In this document: one piece after another, positions 56,175-64,000 of the stretch
Layout: every line of letters begins with the position of its first letter
How positions within the stretch are numbered: the first letter of the stretch is position 1
Origin: Evansella tamaricis
GTDB taxonomy: Bacteria > Bacillota > Bacilli > Bacillales > Salisediminibacteriaceae
Direction: 5' to 3'
DNA length: 64,000 nucleotides
Assembly: GCF_019042215.1 (NCBI RefSeq)
Contig: NZ_JAHQCS010000131.1
Coordinates: forward strand, 1-64,000
Made by a program: the position numbers and the translations under genes
Notes under the pieces: generated by a model
Seen by the model: only the letters and a program-made list of their open reading frames with translations
Databases searched by the model: none
What the model was told of the DNA's origin: nothing

Positions 56175-57569
56175 ATGTTTAAACTATACCTGGACCCAGG
56201 TCATGGAGGAAATGATAGTGGTGCTGTTGGAAATGGGTTGAAAGAGAAGGATGTGGTCTTGGAGATCTCCCTTCGAATTAGGGATATTCTAATGGATCAA
56301 TATGATGATGTGGAGGTGAAGATGAGTAGAACGAAAGACGCTACGATCTCATTATCTGATAGAACGAAAGACGCGAATAAATGGAATGCTGATTATTTCC
56401 TTTCGGTTCATGCGAATGCTGCCAATGGATCAGCAAATGGTTACGAGGATTATATTTACAAAGGTTTATCAGAGGATTCAGACACCGCAATGTACCGAAA
56501 TATCTTGCATAAAGAAATTATGAAGGTGAATAATTTAAGGAGTCGCGGGAAAAAGAAAGCAAACTTTCATGTGTTAAGGGAATCATCTATGTCGGCCATT
56601 TTAACAGAGAATGGTTTTATTGATCATGAAGGTGATGCTAAGAAGTTAAGGGATCCAGAATGGCTTCAGAAGGTTGCTCAAGGGCATGTGAATGGATTGG
56701 AAAGGGCATTCAATTTAACTCGAAAAAATAAAGAGAAAAATCAAGAGGAAGAATCGGCTGAAGAATATACTGAGAAAGAGAAATCAAATCAAAAGAGGAC
56801 AGGACAAAAGTTGGAAAAGGGGCTCTATAAAGTGATAGCAGGTTCCTTTAAAAAGAAATCAAATGCAAAGAAACGGGCAAATCAATTACAAAATGATGGT
56901 TACGACACTTATGTTGTTAAAGTCAATTTAAATAACGAACGAGAGCCATTTCACCGCGTTCAAATTGGAGCATTTAAAAAGAAAGATAATGCAGTACGAC
57001 TAAGGGATAAAGTAAGAAAATATGGCATAAAAGATGCTTTTATAACAAGAGAGGATGACAGTCAGCCGAAAATGGAACCGGAAGAAGAGAGAATTAACGG
57101 GAATACAGTGTTATCTGGTGAGCAAATGGATAAGTTCTCAAAAAGTGTAAATTCCTCCGCTCCAAAACTAGGAGAATTGTATGTGGAAATTAGTATGAAA
57201 TACGGGATAAGAGGAGACGTTGCCTTTGCCCAAGCCCTTTTGGAGACTGGTAATTTCCGATTTGGTGGACGTGTAGATAAATCCCAAAACAATTTCGGCG
57301 GATTAGGTGCAACAAAGGATGGAGTTTCAGGGGCAAGTTTTAATACACCTAGAGATGGAGTAATTGCCCATATTCAACATCTTTATGCCTACGCATCCAA
57401 AAAACCAATTCCAGATGGAGAAAAATTAATTAATCCAAGATTTGATCTTATTGAGCGTGGGAGTGCAAGAAAATGGGTAGAATTAAATGGGAAATGGGCA
57501 GTACCGGGCGATGACTATGGACAAAAAATAATAAAAATCTATGAGAATATGCAAGATTTTACAGAGTAA
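56175..57569 (+). CDS. Amidase/SPOR/glucosaminidase autolysin
   Basis: A 464-residue three-domain enzyme: amidase_3 (about 1-180; LDPGHGGNDSGAVG, with the zinc Glu in LKEKDVVLEISL), SPOR (about 220-300; GLYKVIAGSFKKKSNAKKRA and HRVQIGAFKKKDNA), and GH73-type glucosaminidase (about 345-464; FAQALLETGNFRFGG). It has no signal peptide, so it needs a holin or cell lysis to reach the wall. ATG 56175 follows AGGAGGTG; the upstream 49 codons of the frame are Phe-rich, unlike the protein. CwlC-type mother-cell lysis is one possible role. Confidence 0.9.
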   Translation: MFKLYLDPGHGGNDSGAVGNGLKEKDVVLEISLRIRDILMDQYDDVEVKMSRTKDATISLSDRTKDANKWNADYFLSVHANAANGSANGYEDYIYKGLSEDSDTAMYRNILHKEIMKVNNLRSRGKKKANFHVLRESSMSAILTENGFIDHEGDAKKLRDPEWLQKVAQGHVNGLERAFNLTRKNKEKNQEEESAEEYTEKEKSNQKRTGQKLEKGLYKVIAGSFKKKSNAKKRANQLQNDGYDTYVVKVNLNNEREPFHRVQIGAFKKKDNAVRLRDKVRKYGIKDAFITREDDSQPKMEPEEERINGNTVLSGEQMDKFSKSVNSSAPKLGELYVEISMKYGIRGDVAFAQALLETGNFRFGGRVDKSQNNFGGLGATKDGVSGASFNTPRDGVIAHIQHLYAYASKKPIPDGEKLINPRFDLIERGSARKWVELNGKWAVPGDDYGQKIIKIYENMQDFTE

Positions 57570-57770
57570 TGAACTAGGCAATTTAGAACATCTAATAGGT
57601 GTCTCTAAATTGCCTACTATTTTTTCTACTAAACAGTAAACTATTTTTTACCCATTATTCTTCTAAACGGGTCAAACATGCAAGAAAATAGGAGGATTGT
57701 CGCATTAACTATATAGTAGTTACGCTATCAAGCTAACTAATTTTTCTTTCGGAGAGGGGGAGAGCTTGTT

Positions 57771-58166
57771 TTGAATGAAACAGTAATCAAAACAATGTTG
57801 GCTCTAGGAGGTGGGATACTTTCTTTTATGTTTGGGAATTGGACAACTTTATTAGGAGTATTAGTAGCTTTTGTCATTCTAGATTATATTACTGGATTAA
57901 TAGCAGCGTATTTAAATGGAGACTTAAATAGTGAACATGGCTTAAAGGGGATCGCGAAGAAAGTATTTATATTTGCGATGGTTTCAGTGGGGAATTTCGT
58001 TGATATAGCATTAGGAAGTGAGCCATTTATCAGAGAAGTGGTGATTATTTTCTATATTTCAAATGAAGTGATAAGCATTTTAGAAAATGCCGGTAAAGCA
58101 GGTATTCCAGTCCCTCAAAAACTGAAGAAAGCAATAAAGATCCTACAGGAAAAAGGGAGGAATTGA
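57771..58166 (+). CDS. Phage-type holin
   Basis: A 131-residue holin of the toxin-secretion/phage-lysis family: three to four hydrophobic helices (ALGGGILSFMFGNW, then LLGVLVAFVILDYITGLIAAY) and a basic C-terminus (PQKLKKAIKILQEKGRN). The start is TTG 57771 behind GAGGGGGAGAG. It overlaps the M23 gene's ribosome site. It could export the signal-less hydrolases on both sides. Confidence 0.88.
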   Translation: MNETVIKTMLALGGGILSFMFGNWTTLLGVLVAFVILDYITGLIAAYLNGDLNSEHGLKGIAKKVFIFAMVSVGNFVDIALGSEPFIREVVIIFYISNEVISILENAGKAGIPVPQKLKKAIKILQEKGRN

Positions 58167-58168
58167 GT

Positions 58169-59002
58169 ATGGCAACATTTATCCGGCCTACAACAGTTAC
58201 GAGAGTCACAAGTGGTTTTAGGACTTCTTCCAGGCCAAATCATCATGGCGTAGACCTTGCTGCACCTGGAAGGCATGAAATCTTTGCTGTGGCAGACGGA
58301 AAAGTAACAAGATCCTACTATTCTGATTCCTACGGAGAGTGTATCATGATAAAGCATCAAATTGACGGGCAAACATGGGAAAGCGTCTATGCCCATTTAC
58401 GTCGAGGAACTAGAAGAGTCAAAGTAGGAGATCGGGTATCTCAGGGGCAGGTCCTTGGGATTATGGGATCAACAGGGAGGTCTACGGGACAACATTTACA
58501 TTTTGAATTGCATCGGGGAAGATGGAACGTAAATAAGACGAATGCAGTTGATCCACTGGACTATATTGGAGAAAATGTCTTAAATAGACTTTTTTCACAA
58601 CGTCACAAATCGCAAGGGGACCAAGTGAGGAGATTTCAAAACCAACTTCTTGCCGTTGGAGAAAAATTGCCTAAATATGGTGCAGATGGTATTTTTGGAG
58701 ATGAAACCGAAGGAGCTGTACGTTCCTTTCAGAAACGTAGAAATATACAAGTAGATGGAATCATTGGACCAGAAACGAGGAGAGAACTTCAGGAAGCTAG
58801 ACCAAATTATCGTAGGATGTTGCGACTTAAGAATCCGTTTATGAAAGGAAACGATGTTAAAGCAATACAGCGAGTAGTAGGTACGAAAGATGATTCTTTG
58901 TATGGTCCAAAAACAGAACAGAAACTAATCAAATACCAGAATCAAAATCATCTTCTAGTGGACGGGATTGTAGGACCTCAGACATGGGGACACATGTTTT
59001 AA
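58169..59002 (+). CDS. M23 peptidase with two peptidoglycan-binding domains
   Basis: A 277-residue hydrolase: M23 LytM-type domain with HHGVDLAAPG, YAHL and HLHFELHRG zinc ligands (about 25-135), then two PG_binding_1 repeats (ADGIFGDETEGAVRSFQK and DGIVGPQTW). There is no signal peptide. ATG 58169 follows GGGAGG by 8 nt; the holin stop lies within that spacing. It cuts peptidoglycan crosslinks. Confidence 0.9.
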   Translation: MATFIRPTTVTRVTSGFRTSSRPNHHGVDLAAPGRHEIFAVADGKVTRSYYSDSYGECIMIKHQIDGQTWESVYAHLRRGTRRVKVGDRVSQGQVLGIMGSTGRSTGQHLHFELHRGRWNVNKTNAVDPLDYIGENVLNRLFSQRHKSQGDQVRRFQNQLLAVGEKLPKYGADGIFGDETEGAVRSFQKRRNIQVDGIIGPETRRELQEARPNYRRMLRLKNPFMKGNDVKAIQRVVGTKDDSLYGPKTEQKLIKYQNQNHLLVDGIVGPQTWGHMF

Positions 59003-59205
59003 AAGGTAAGAATTCATATGTTATGGCACCTTCGGGTATTGTCTAGCACAAATGCCTACTCGCTGCGGGGCACTTCGGAAGTGACAACCGAAGTCAAAGA
59101 TCGAACTTCTAACTACTTCTTCGAATTTGATGTCCAACGAGCGTTTACTTCAGTGGCAGCACGCGACTGATACTGCCCTTCAAGTAGCTTTTCTTACGAT
59201 TCTTA
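58999..59205. repeat. Mosaic intergenic repeat, copy E
   Basis: It begins in the M23 stop codon with TTTTAAAAGGTAAGAATTCA, then CACCTTCGGG, CTACTCGCTGCGGGGCAC, GGAAGTGACAACCGAAG and GAGCGTTTACTTCAGTGGC. It lacks the GGACGTCC units. It fills the gap to the next gene. Confidence 0.8.
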
Positions 59206-59353
59206 AAAAAAGGGATGGTGAGTGAGTGTGTTAAGCCAAAACACATTCACCACCTTTTTATCTAATTTCTATTTTCTATTTAATGGGAAGAACTTCTTAT
59301 CTTATCTCTCATATCATACATCATGTATGGTAATAAAGGAGTGTGATCGGAGG

Positions 59354-60421
59354 ATGACAAGTGAAATTCATTTATTTATTTTATGGGAAAAGAGTCACTC
59401 GAAGTGGGATGAGATTGTAAAAGATATTACAGGAAAATTTTCAATTATTCAATTTGTAAAAGTTCATTGGACACCTCGACACTTTTCAAGGAACTTGGCA
59501 CGGTTCTATGGTTTAGATATTCCCCGCATTAGTCAAAAGGAAGAGCAATGTGGAAATGGTCCCTTTCTGTTATTAATTGTAGAGGATGCTAACCCAATAT
59601 ATGTAGAGCGACAGACCACAAAAGGAAAAACGTTAGTCAATAGTAATATGTATGATGCGAAACAAAAATATCGGATGTGGACGGGGGGAGGATACCGTAT
59701 TCATGGGACAAACACAGAAGAGGAATCGAAACACGATCTTGCTCTTTTGTGTAATAAAGATATCAGTGAATTTTATGGAGAAAAATGGAGTGGTCAAATA
59801 ACGGAAATGGAAAAAAACCTAATTGGTTTGGATGGGTTTGAATCTATGGAGCAACTGTTTACTCTATTAAATCGGACGGTAAACTATGTAGTTTTAAGAA
59901 ATTTTGAGGAATTACCAGATAGGTATACTAGTACTTCCCATGGTGATATTGATTTACTTACGGATGACCTTAAAAAAGTTGTCAGACTGACGAATGGAGA
60001 GAAAGTTTTTAATCCTTCTTACAGAGTTCATTACAAAATAGTGATCGGGGGAGAGGATGTTTACTTTGATTTTCGTTTTGTAGGGGACCGATACATGGAT
60101 AGAGTATGGGAAAGGGACATCATGAAAAGTAGATTTCTTCATGGGAAAGGTGTTTATATTCCTGAGAGAGAAAGTCATTTTTACAGTTTGCTTTATCATG
60201 TCCTTGTCCATAAACGTAGAATTAAAAGTCATTACAAGAAGGTATTAATAGAGCTTTCAAGGGAATTAAATATAGGTTTAAAGGAAAGAGATTTTTCTGA
60301 TCCGTTCATCTTAAAGTCATATTTGGATGGATATATGAAAGAAAAAGAATACCACTATACAAGACCATTCGACCGGTCTGTATTTTTTAACAAATCATTA
60401 ATAAAGAAGGAATTCAAATGA
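59354..60421 (+). CDS. Nucleotidyltransferase-like protein of the glycan region
   Basis: A 355-residue protein. The N-terminal half is unassigned; the second half has YVVLRNFEELPDRY and HGDIDLLTDD, the pattern of an NTP_transf_5-type nucleotidyltransferase fold. The upstream frame extends to 59222 but its first codons are compositionally odd, and ATG 59354 directly abuts GGAGG. An ATG at 59324 is the other choice. It overlaps the kinase-like gene by 4 bp. It may attach a nucleotide-linked group to a glycan. The function is unknown. Confidence 0.6.
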   Translation: MTSEIHLFILWEKSHSKWDEIVKDITGKFSIIQFVKVHWTPRHFSRNLARFYGLDIPRISQKEEQCGNGPFLLLIVEDANPIYVERQTTKGKTLVNSNMYDAKQKYRMWTGGGYRIHGTNTEEESKHDLALLCNKDISEFYGEKWSGQITEMEKNLIGLDGFESMEQLFTLLNRTVNYVVLRNFEELPDRYTSTSHGDIDLLTDDLKKVVRLTNGEKVFNPSYRVHYKIVIGGEDVYFDFRFVGDRYMDRVWERDIMKSRFLHGKGVYIPERESHFYSLLYHVLVHKRRIKSHYKKVLIELSRELNIGLKERDFSDPFILKSYLDGYMKEKEYHYTRPFDRSVFFNKSLIKKEFK

Positions 60422-61161
60422 TTATCCGAAATCAAGAAAAATATCTTCTAGAACGGTTGAGAAGAAAAGGGATTGACAACATACAACATATACATCCTCC
60501 ACAATGCGGAGACTTTCATGTCTTTTATAAAGGGGTAGACAGAAGGACAGGGAAAAAATTATTTATAAAATGGGATAAAAATCTTTCCGGTTCTGTAAAA
60601 CGGGAAGGGGAAATTTTAAAGTTACCGATGATTAGCGTGTCTTCTTTTTTTCCGAATATTATATATGAGGAAACGGATTTTACCTTTCCGTATATCGCAG
60701 TGGAATATATAGAAGGTGTTAATCTTAAGGAATACTTATCGGCTGAGAGTGGTAGAAAACTGTTGAAGAGTGATTCTAAGAAAAGGGAGATGATTGATCA
60801 GTTAGTGAAAATTGCTAAAATTCTTTTTCAAGAAAAAATTGTTCACCGGGATATTAGGCCAGGGAATTTTCTAGTAAAAAAGAAGGATGGAAGATTTCAG
60901 CAACTTATATTAATTGATTTCGCGTTTTCCATAAGGTTAAACGAGTTACCAGAGTTGAAGTACTTACAAGGCAAAAAAGAGATGCTTAAATCACTTGGGA
61001 CGACAAGATTCAAACCTGAATCGTTCACATGGGATAATATTTATTCTATTGAAAGAATTATAAAAATGCTTGATAGAAAATTTTCTAATAATCACTCTCA
61101 ACTGGCAAGAGAATTAGAGGTGATGAAAGGTAAACAAATTTTTACAACAGGAGATTTGTAA
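60418..61161 (+). CDS. Eukaryotic-like protein/small-molecule kinase
   Basis: A 247-residue kinase-fold protein: Lys51 in LFIKWDK, Glu64 in the helix, HRDIRPGN at 143-150 and D167-F-A in LIDFAFSI. The canonical DFG Gly is Ala and the ATP loop (CGDFHVF) is short, like bacterial lipopolysaccharide kinases. It is translationally coupled to the preceding gene (ATGA overlap). The target could be a sugar. Confidence 0.7.
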   Translation: MIIRNQEKYLLERLRRKGIDNIQHIHPPQCGDFHVFYKGVDRRTGKKLFIKWDKNLSGSVKREGEILKLPMISVSSFFPNIIYEETDFTFPYIAVEYIEGVNLKEYLSAESGRKLLKSDSKKREMIDQLVKIAKILFQEKIVHRDIRPGNFLVKKKDGRFQQLILIDFAFSIRLNELPELKYLQGKKEMLKSLGTTRFKPESFTWDNIYSIERIIKMLDRKFSNNHSQLARELEVMKGKQIFTTGDL

Positions 61162-61175
61162 GAAAGAGTTTCTCA

Positions 61176-62024
61176 TTAGAAATTGTTTTTTTTCCTTAAA
61201 GTAAGTTTTCCAGAGGAGTCTTGATGAAGAACAAAACCAAATTCCCCAATTCTTTTTTTAAATCGATCAAACGATTTTGATTGATGATTATTCACATAAT
61301 ACTCTAGGTTATTTTCTAGTTCTTCTAATGTATGACCTAAATTGTTGACAACATAAGAATCATTGTATGCCGCCTTCCAGCCCATCTCTTTAATTCTTCG
61401 TGAAAATAAACCATCGTTCGGAAAGAGTATACTATCTTTTCCCTTGATATTTGACCATCGAAGTCCCCCAATTAAAATCTCACTTCTGATAATGGAGGTG
61501 GACCCAACATTATGCTTAGATAAATAGACGGAGTTTCCATTTCTGGTAACTTTAGTTGCAGCTTTTTCCCATGAATATTCCCCTTTATCGGTTTGAGGAA
61601 ATGGAGAAAAAGGGGAAATTTGCCCCACTTCTGGGAAATTTTTCATCTTTTTAAGAAGGGTATGATCCCAGTTTTGCAAGTATTCAATATCATTCTCCGT
61701 GAAATGAATGAATGGAAAGCTGTCAAATGGTATTCTGTCTAAAACATAGTTAAATGCAAGTCCCCCTGTGTTTTTCTTCAAATACTCCACTTCAAAATCA
61801 TATTTTATGGATAACTCTTCTAATAATGAAACTGTTTCGAAGTTTGAACCATTGTCTGCCACGATAAACTTGAAATCAACTGAGGTATTTTTATAATAGG
61901 ATTCTATGGTTGTCTTTACTAATTCTGGTCGATTCCAGTTTAATAGAATAGTTAATATTTTGATAATGATCTCCTCCTTTTTGATGGTAATAAAATAGGT
62001 GTTAATTGACGGAGATCTACCCAC
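61176..62024 (-). CDS. Family 2 glycosyltransferase with uncertain start
   Basis: A GT-A glycosyltransferase: KILTILLNWNRPELVKTTIES starts the fold, FIVADNGSN holds the nucleotide Asp, and FIHFTENDIEYL resembles the metal-binding site. The frame opens with GTG at 62024, which has no ribosome site. A clear AAGGAGGAG lies inside the frame, and the best-spaced codon after it is ATT (61967-61965) just before KILTIL. Either a rare AUU start or a mutated ATG is possible. Confidence 0.8.
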   Translation of the reverse strand: MGRSPSINTYFITIKKEEIIIKILTILLNWNRPELVKTTIESYYKNTSVDFKFIVADNGSNFETVSLLEELSIKYDFEVEYLKKNTGGLAFNYVLDRIPFDSFPFIHFTENDIEYLQNWDHTLLKKMKNFPEVGQISPFSPFPQTDKGEYSWEKAATKVTRNGNSVYLSKHNVGSTSIIRSEILIGGLRWSNIKGKDSILFPNDGLFSRRIKEMGWKAAYNDSYVVNNLGHTLEELENNLEYYVNNHQSKSFDRFKKRIGEFGFVLHQDSSGKLTLRKKNNF

Positions 62025-62202
62025 ACGCAGATTGGTAATATGAATATGTATATTGGAGAGAGTGTGATTAATGAAATAAAAGTAAGTGTACTATATATTA
62101 TGTTTTTAAAAAGGAAATGATTAACAGGATTTTAATTTTATTATGAGAACCCTCGAACAGAGGATGCTAGAGAAGTTCTCTTTTAATAAGAGGTGGCAGC
62201 GA

Positions 62203-62883
62203 ATGGTTTCTATTATTACATGTACGATGAGGCAACATTATATGATGGAAGTGTTTGAAAACTATCATCGTCAAAATTGGGAAAAGAAAGAACTAATCAT
62301 AATTTTGAACAGTGACACGATGGATATTCGACTCTGGAAGGAAAGAGCAGAGGAGTATGAAAATGTTTCTATTTTCCATCAACCAGAAAGGATATCCCTG
62401 TGGGAGTGTATCAATTTCGGGGTGGAGAGAGCTAAGTTTGATTATATATTTAAGTTTGATGATGATGATTATTATTCCCCATTTTATATACAAGAGCAAA
62501 TGGAATGTTTTAAGGAACAACAGGCAGACATTGTTGGAAAGAAGGCAAGTTATTGCTATTTGGAAAGGGATAATGCTTTATTAGTACGTCACTGGGAGCA
62601 TGAGGATAAATTTGTGGATCATATTTTTGGAGCGACCATTGGAATGAAGAAAAGTGTTTTTTCATCAGTGAAATTCCCTGATAGGAACGTAGGAGGAGAC
62701 CGTTTGTTTCTAAGGAGATGTCACAGCAAAAATATGAAGATCTATGCTTCCTCTCGAAGAAATTATATGTGTGTGAGAACAAATGACCCAAATCATCATA
62801 CATGGAAAAGTGATGAAGAACAGTTTTATCGTAAAGGGGATTTAATAGCTTACACGGATAATCCAAGAAAACTGATTCCATGA
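62203..62883 (+). CDS. Family 2 glycosyltransferase
   Basis: A 226-residue GT-A enzyme: MVSIITCTMRQHYM starts the fold, IIILNSDT is the second strand, and FKFDDDDYYSP the metal/donor site. ATG 62203 lies 7 nt after GAGGTG; the frame extends to an ATG at 62143 without such a site. It is divergent from the preceding GT. The substrate is unknown. Confidence 0.82.
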   Translation: MVSIITCTMRQHYMMEVFENYHRQNWEKKELIIILNSDTMDIRLWKERAEEYENVSIFHQPERISLWECINFGVERAKFDYIFKFDDDDYYSPFYIQEQMECFKEQQADIVGKKASYCYLERDNALLVRHWEHEDKFVDHIFGATIGMKKSVFSSVKFPDRNVGGDRLFLRRCHSKNMKIYASSRRNYMCVRTNDPNHHTWKSDEEQFYRKGDLIAYTDNPRKLIP

Positions 62884-62930
62884 AGGAACAATAACATTTT
62901 CTGAAATGGAAGGGGAAAGTAGGGTTATGT

Positions 62931-64000
62931 ATGGAGAAACATCAGTATTTTATTAACTTAAAAAGAAAATTTACCAATAATACAGCAAAAGTTGGGGTAA
63001 TCGGGTTAGGGTATGTTGGATTACCTTTGGCACTGGAACTTTCAAAAAAAGGATATACTGTTTACGGTATTGATGTTAACGGGGAAAAACTCGCCAGTCT
63101 TAAAAATGCCCAATCCTATATTAGAGGTGTCAGTAATGAAGAAGTGGCAGTTGCTATTAATTCAAACAGTTTTTTTCCAACGGAGGATTTCTCTATTATA
63201 CGTTATTTAGATAGTATCAGTATTTGTGTACCAACCCCTTTAACTACACATCAGGAACCGGATGTCTCTTATATAAAGCAAGTGATGGCACATGTAAAGC
63301 AGTATATGCATAAGGAATTTCTCATTATTCTAGAGAGTACTTCTTATCCAGGTACAACAGATGATTTAATCCAAAAGGTTTTAGAGAATGAGGGTTATAC
63401 CGCCGGGAAGGATTATTTCTTATGCTTTTCTCCTGAAAGAGTAGATCCTGCAAATGAAAAGTATAGTACAAAAAATACGCCAAAGATAGTAGGTGGCGTA
63501 ACTGGAAGATGTACCGAATTAGCGAAGAATTTATATGAAGGGGCAATTGAAACGATAGTACCCGTTTCTAATCCTAAAGTGGCAGAGATGAGTAAACTGC
63601 TGGAAAATACATTCCGTAGTGTAAATATTGGTTTTATTAATGAAATGGCTCTTTTATGTGAACGAATGGGACTAGACATTTGGGAAACGATTGATGCAGC
63701 AAGTACAAAACCATTTGGCTTTATGCCCTTTCTTCCGGGACCTGGAATTGGGGGTCATTGTATTCCATTAGATCCGATGTACCTGTCATGGAAGGCAAGG
63801 GGAATTAATTTTTATAGCCGTTATATTGACATGGCACAGGAGATCAATAAATCAATGCCAATCTATGTTGTAAATAAGATTGGAGATGCACTGAATTCCG
63901 TTGGTAATCCTATAAAAGGGGCAAAGTTACTGCTTCTAGGAATGGCCTATAAACCAAATATTGATGATGTTAGAGAATCTCCAAGTCTAGAAGTATACAA
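62931..64000 (+). CDS. Nucleotide-sugar dehydrogenase (partial, runs off end)
   Basis: An open frame of 356 codons to the window end: VGVIGLGYVGLPLALELS is the NAD motif, SPERVDPANEKY the signature, and GIGGHCIPLDP the catalytic Cys, as in UDP-GlcNAc/GalNAc/ManNAc dehydrogenases (WbpA/TuaD class). It would oxidise a UDP-sugar to the uronate. ATG 62931 follows GGAAGGGGAAAG at moderate distance. The C-terminal domain is missing because of the window edge. Confidence 0.9.
   Translation, partial: MEKHQYFINLKRKFTNNTAKVGVIGLGYVGLPLALELSKKGYTVYGIDVNGEKLASLKNAQSYIRGVSNEEVAVAINSNSFFPTEDFSIIRYLDSISICVPTPLTTHQEPDVSYIKQVMAHVKQYMHKEFLIILESTSYPGTTDDLIQKVLENEGYTAGKDYFLCFSPERVDPANEKYSTKNTPKIVGGVTGRCTELAKNLYEGAIETIVPVSNPKVAEMSKLLENTFRSVNIGFINEMALLCERMGLDIWETIDAASTKPFGFMPFLPGPGIGGHCIPLDPMYLSWKARGINFYSRYIDMAQEINKSMPIYVVNKIGDALNSVGNPIKGAKLLLLGMAYKPNIDDVRESPSLEVY

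Noticed and set aside
56175-59002. Prophage
   Set aside because: Holin and lysins are present, but no integrase, portal, capsid or tail genes and no att-like repeats are in the window.

Overview
The window is low-GC, densely coded DNA from an endospore-forming member of the Bacillaceae that can grow without oxygen. The main evidence is gene order. From about 13.8 kb to 50.7 kb it follows the Bacillus subtilis order med - fabH - fabF - yjaZ - yjbA - trpS - yjbC - spx - yjbE - mecA - coiA - pepF - RoxS - yjbH - yjbI - cwlQ - yjbK - yjbL - yjbM - nadF - yjbO - prpE - fabI - yjcA, with local insertions. I cannot name the genus from the sequence alone.

Left part (1-13 kb), an anaerobic island. 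It encodes an Fnr with the Bacillus-type C-terminal cysteine cluster (10.8 kb), a YwiC-like protein, a NarK-type transporter, and a nitrate-reductase-like operon: cytochrome b, NasC-like molybdoenzyme, DmsB-like ferredoxin, Tat-dependent Rieske protein, small membrane protein, NarK. It also carries DUF2249 proteins (one broken), a COX1-like membrane protein and two small FNR-box genes of unclear role. Eight FNR-type palindromes (TGTGA-N6-TCACA or close variants) lie between genes. Seven sit 41.5 bp from a predicted start of transcription with a plausible -10, and the eighth lies 23 bp upstream of another. One of them drives no protein. It precedes about 250 bp that fold into two hairpins with the same CCCCCAA loop and end in a terminator, which I read as an undescribed FNR-dependent C-rich small RNA.

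Middle part (13.8-50.7 kb), conserved core. It holds fatty-acid synthesis genes with FapR operators at fabH and fabI, a LiaFSR envelope-stress system beside an LCP ligase, trpS under a T-box, a CaCA cation exchanger under a yybP-ykoY (Mn2+) riboswitch, and the spx/mecA/yjbH stress-proteolysis group. spx has an ECF-type promoter and a PerR box. The small RNA RoxS lies between pepF and yjbH behind a Rex-like box. A mosaic intergenic repeat, rich in GGACGTCC and GGGCATGCC palindromes, occurs at about 13.4, 23.3, 29.3, 35.8, 45.3 and 59.0 kb.

Right part (50.7-64 kb), spore surface and glycan region. It has rmlA and rmlD (without rmlB or rmlC here), several small or coiled-coil proteins, a cysteine-rich spore-surface-like protein and a CgeB-type glycosyltransferase. 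Next comes a phage-style lysis cassette without phage genes: amidase/SPOR/glucosaminidase, holin, M23 peptidase, none with a signal peptide. It is followed by a nucleotidyltransferase-like protein, a kinase-like protein, two family-2 glycosyltransferases, and a nucleotide-sugar dehydrogenase cut by the window end.
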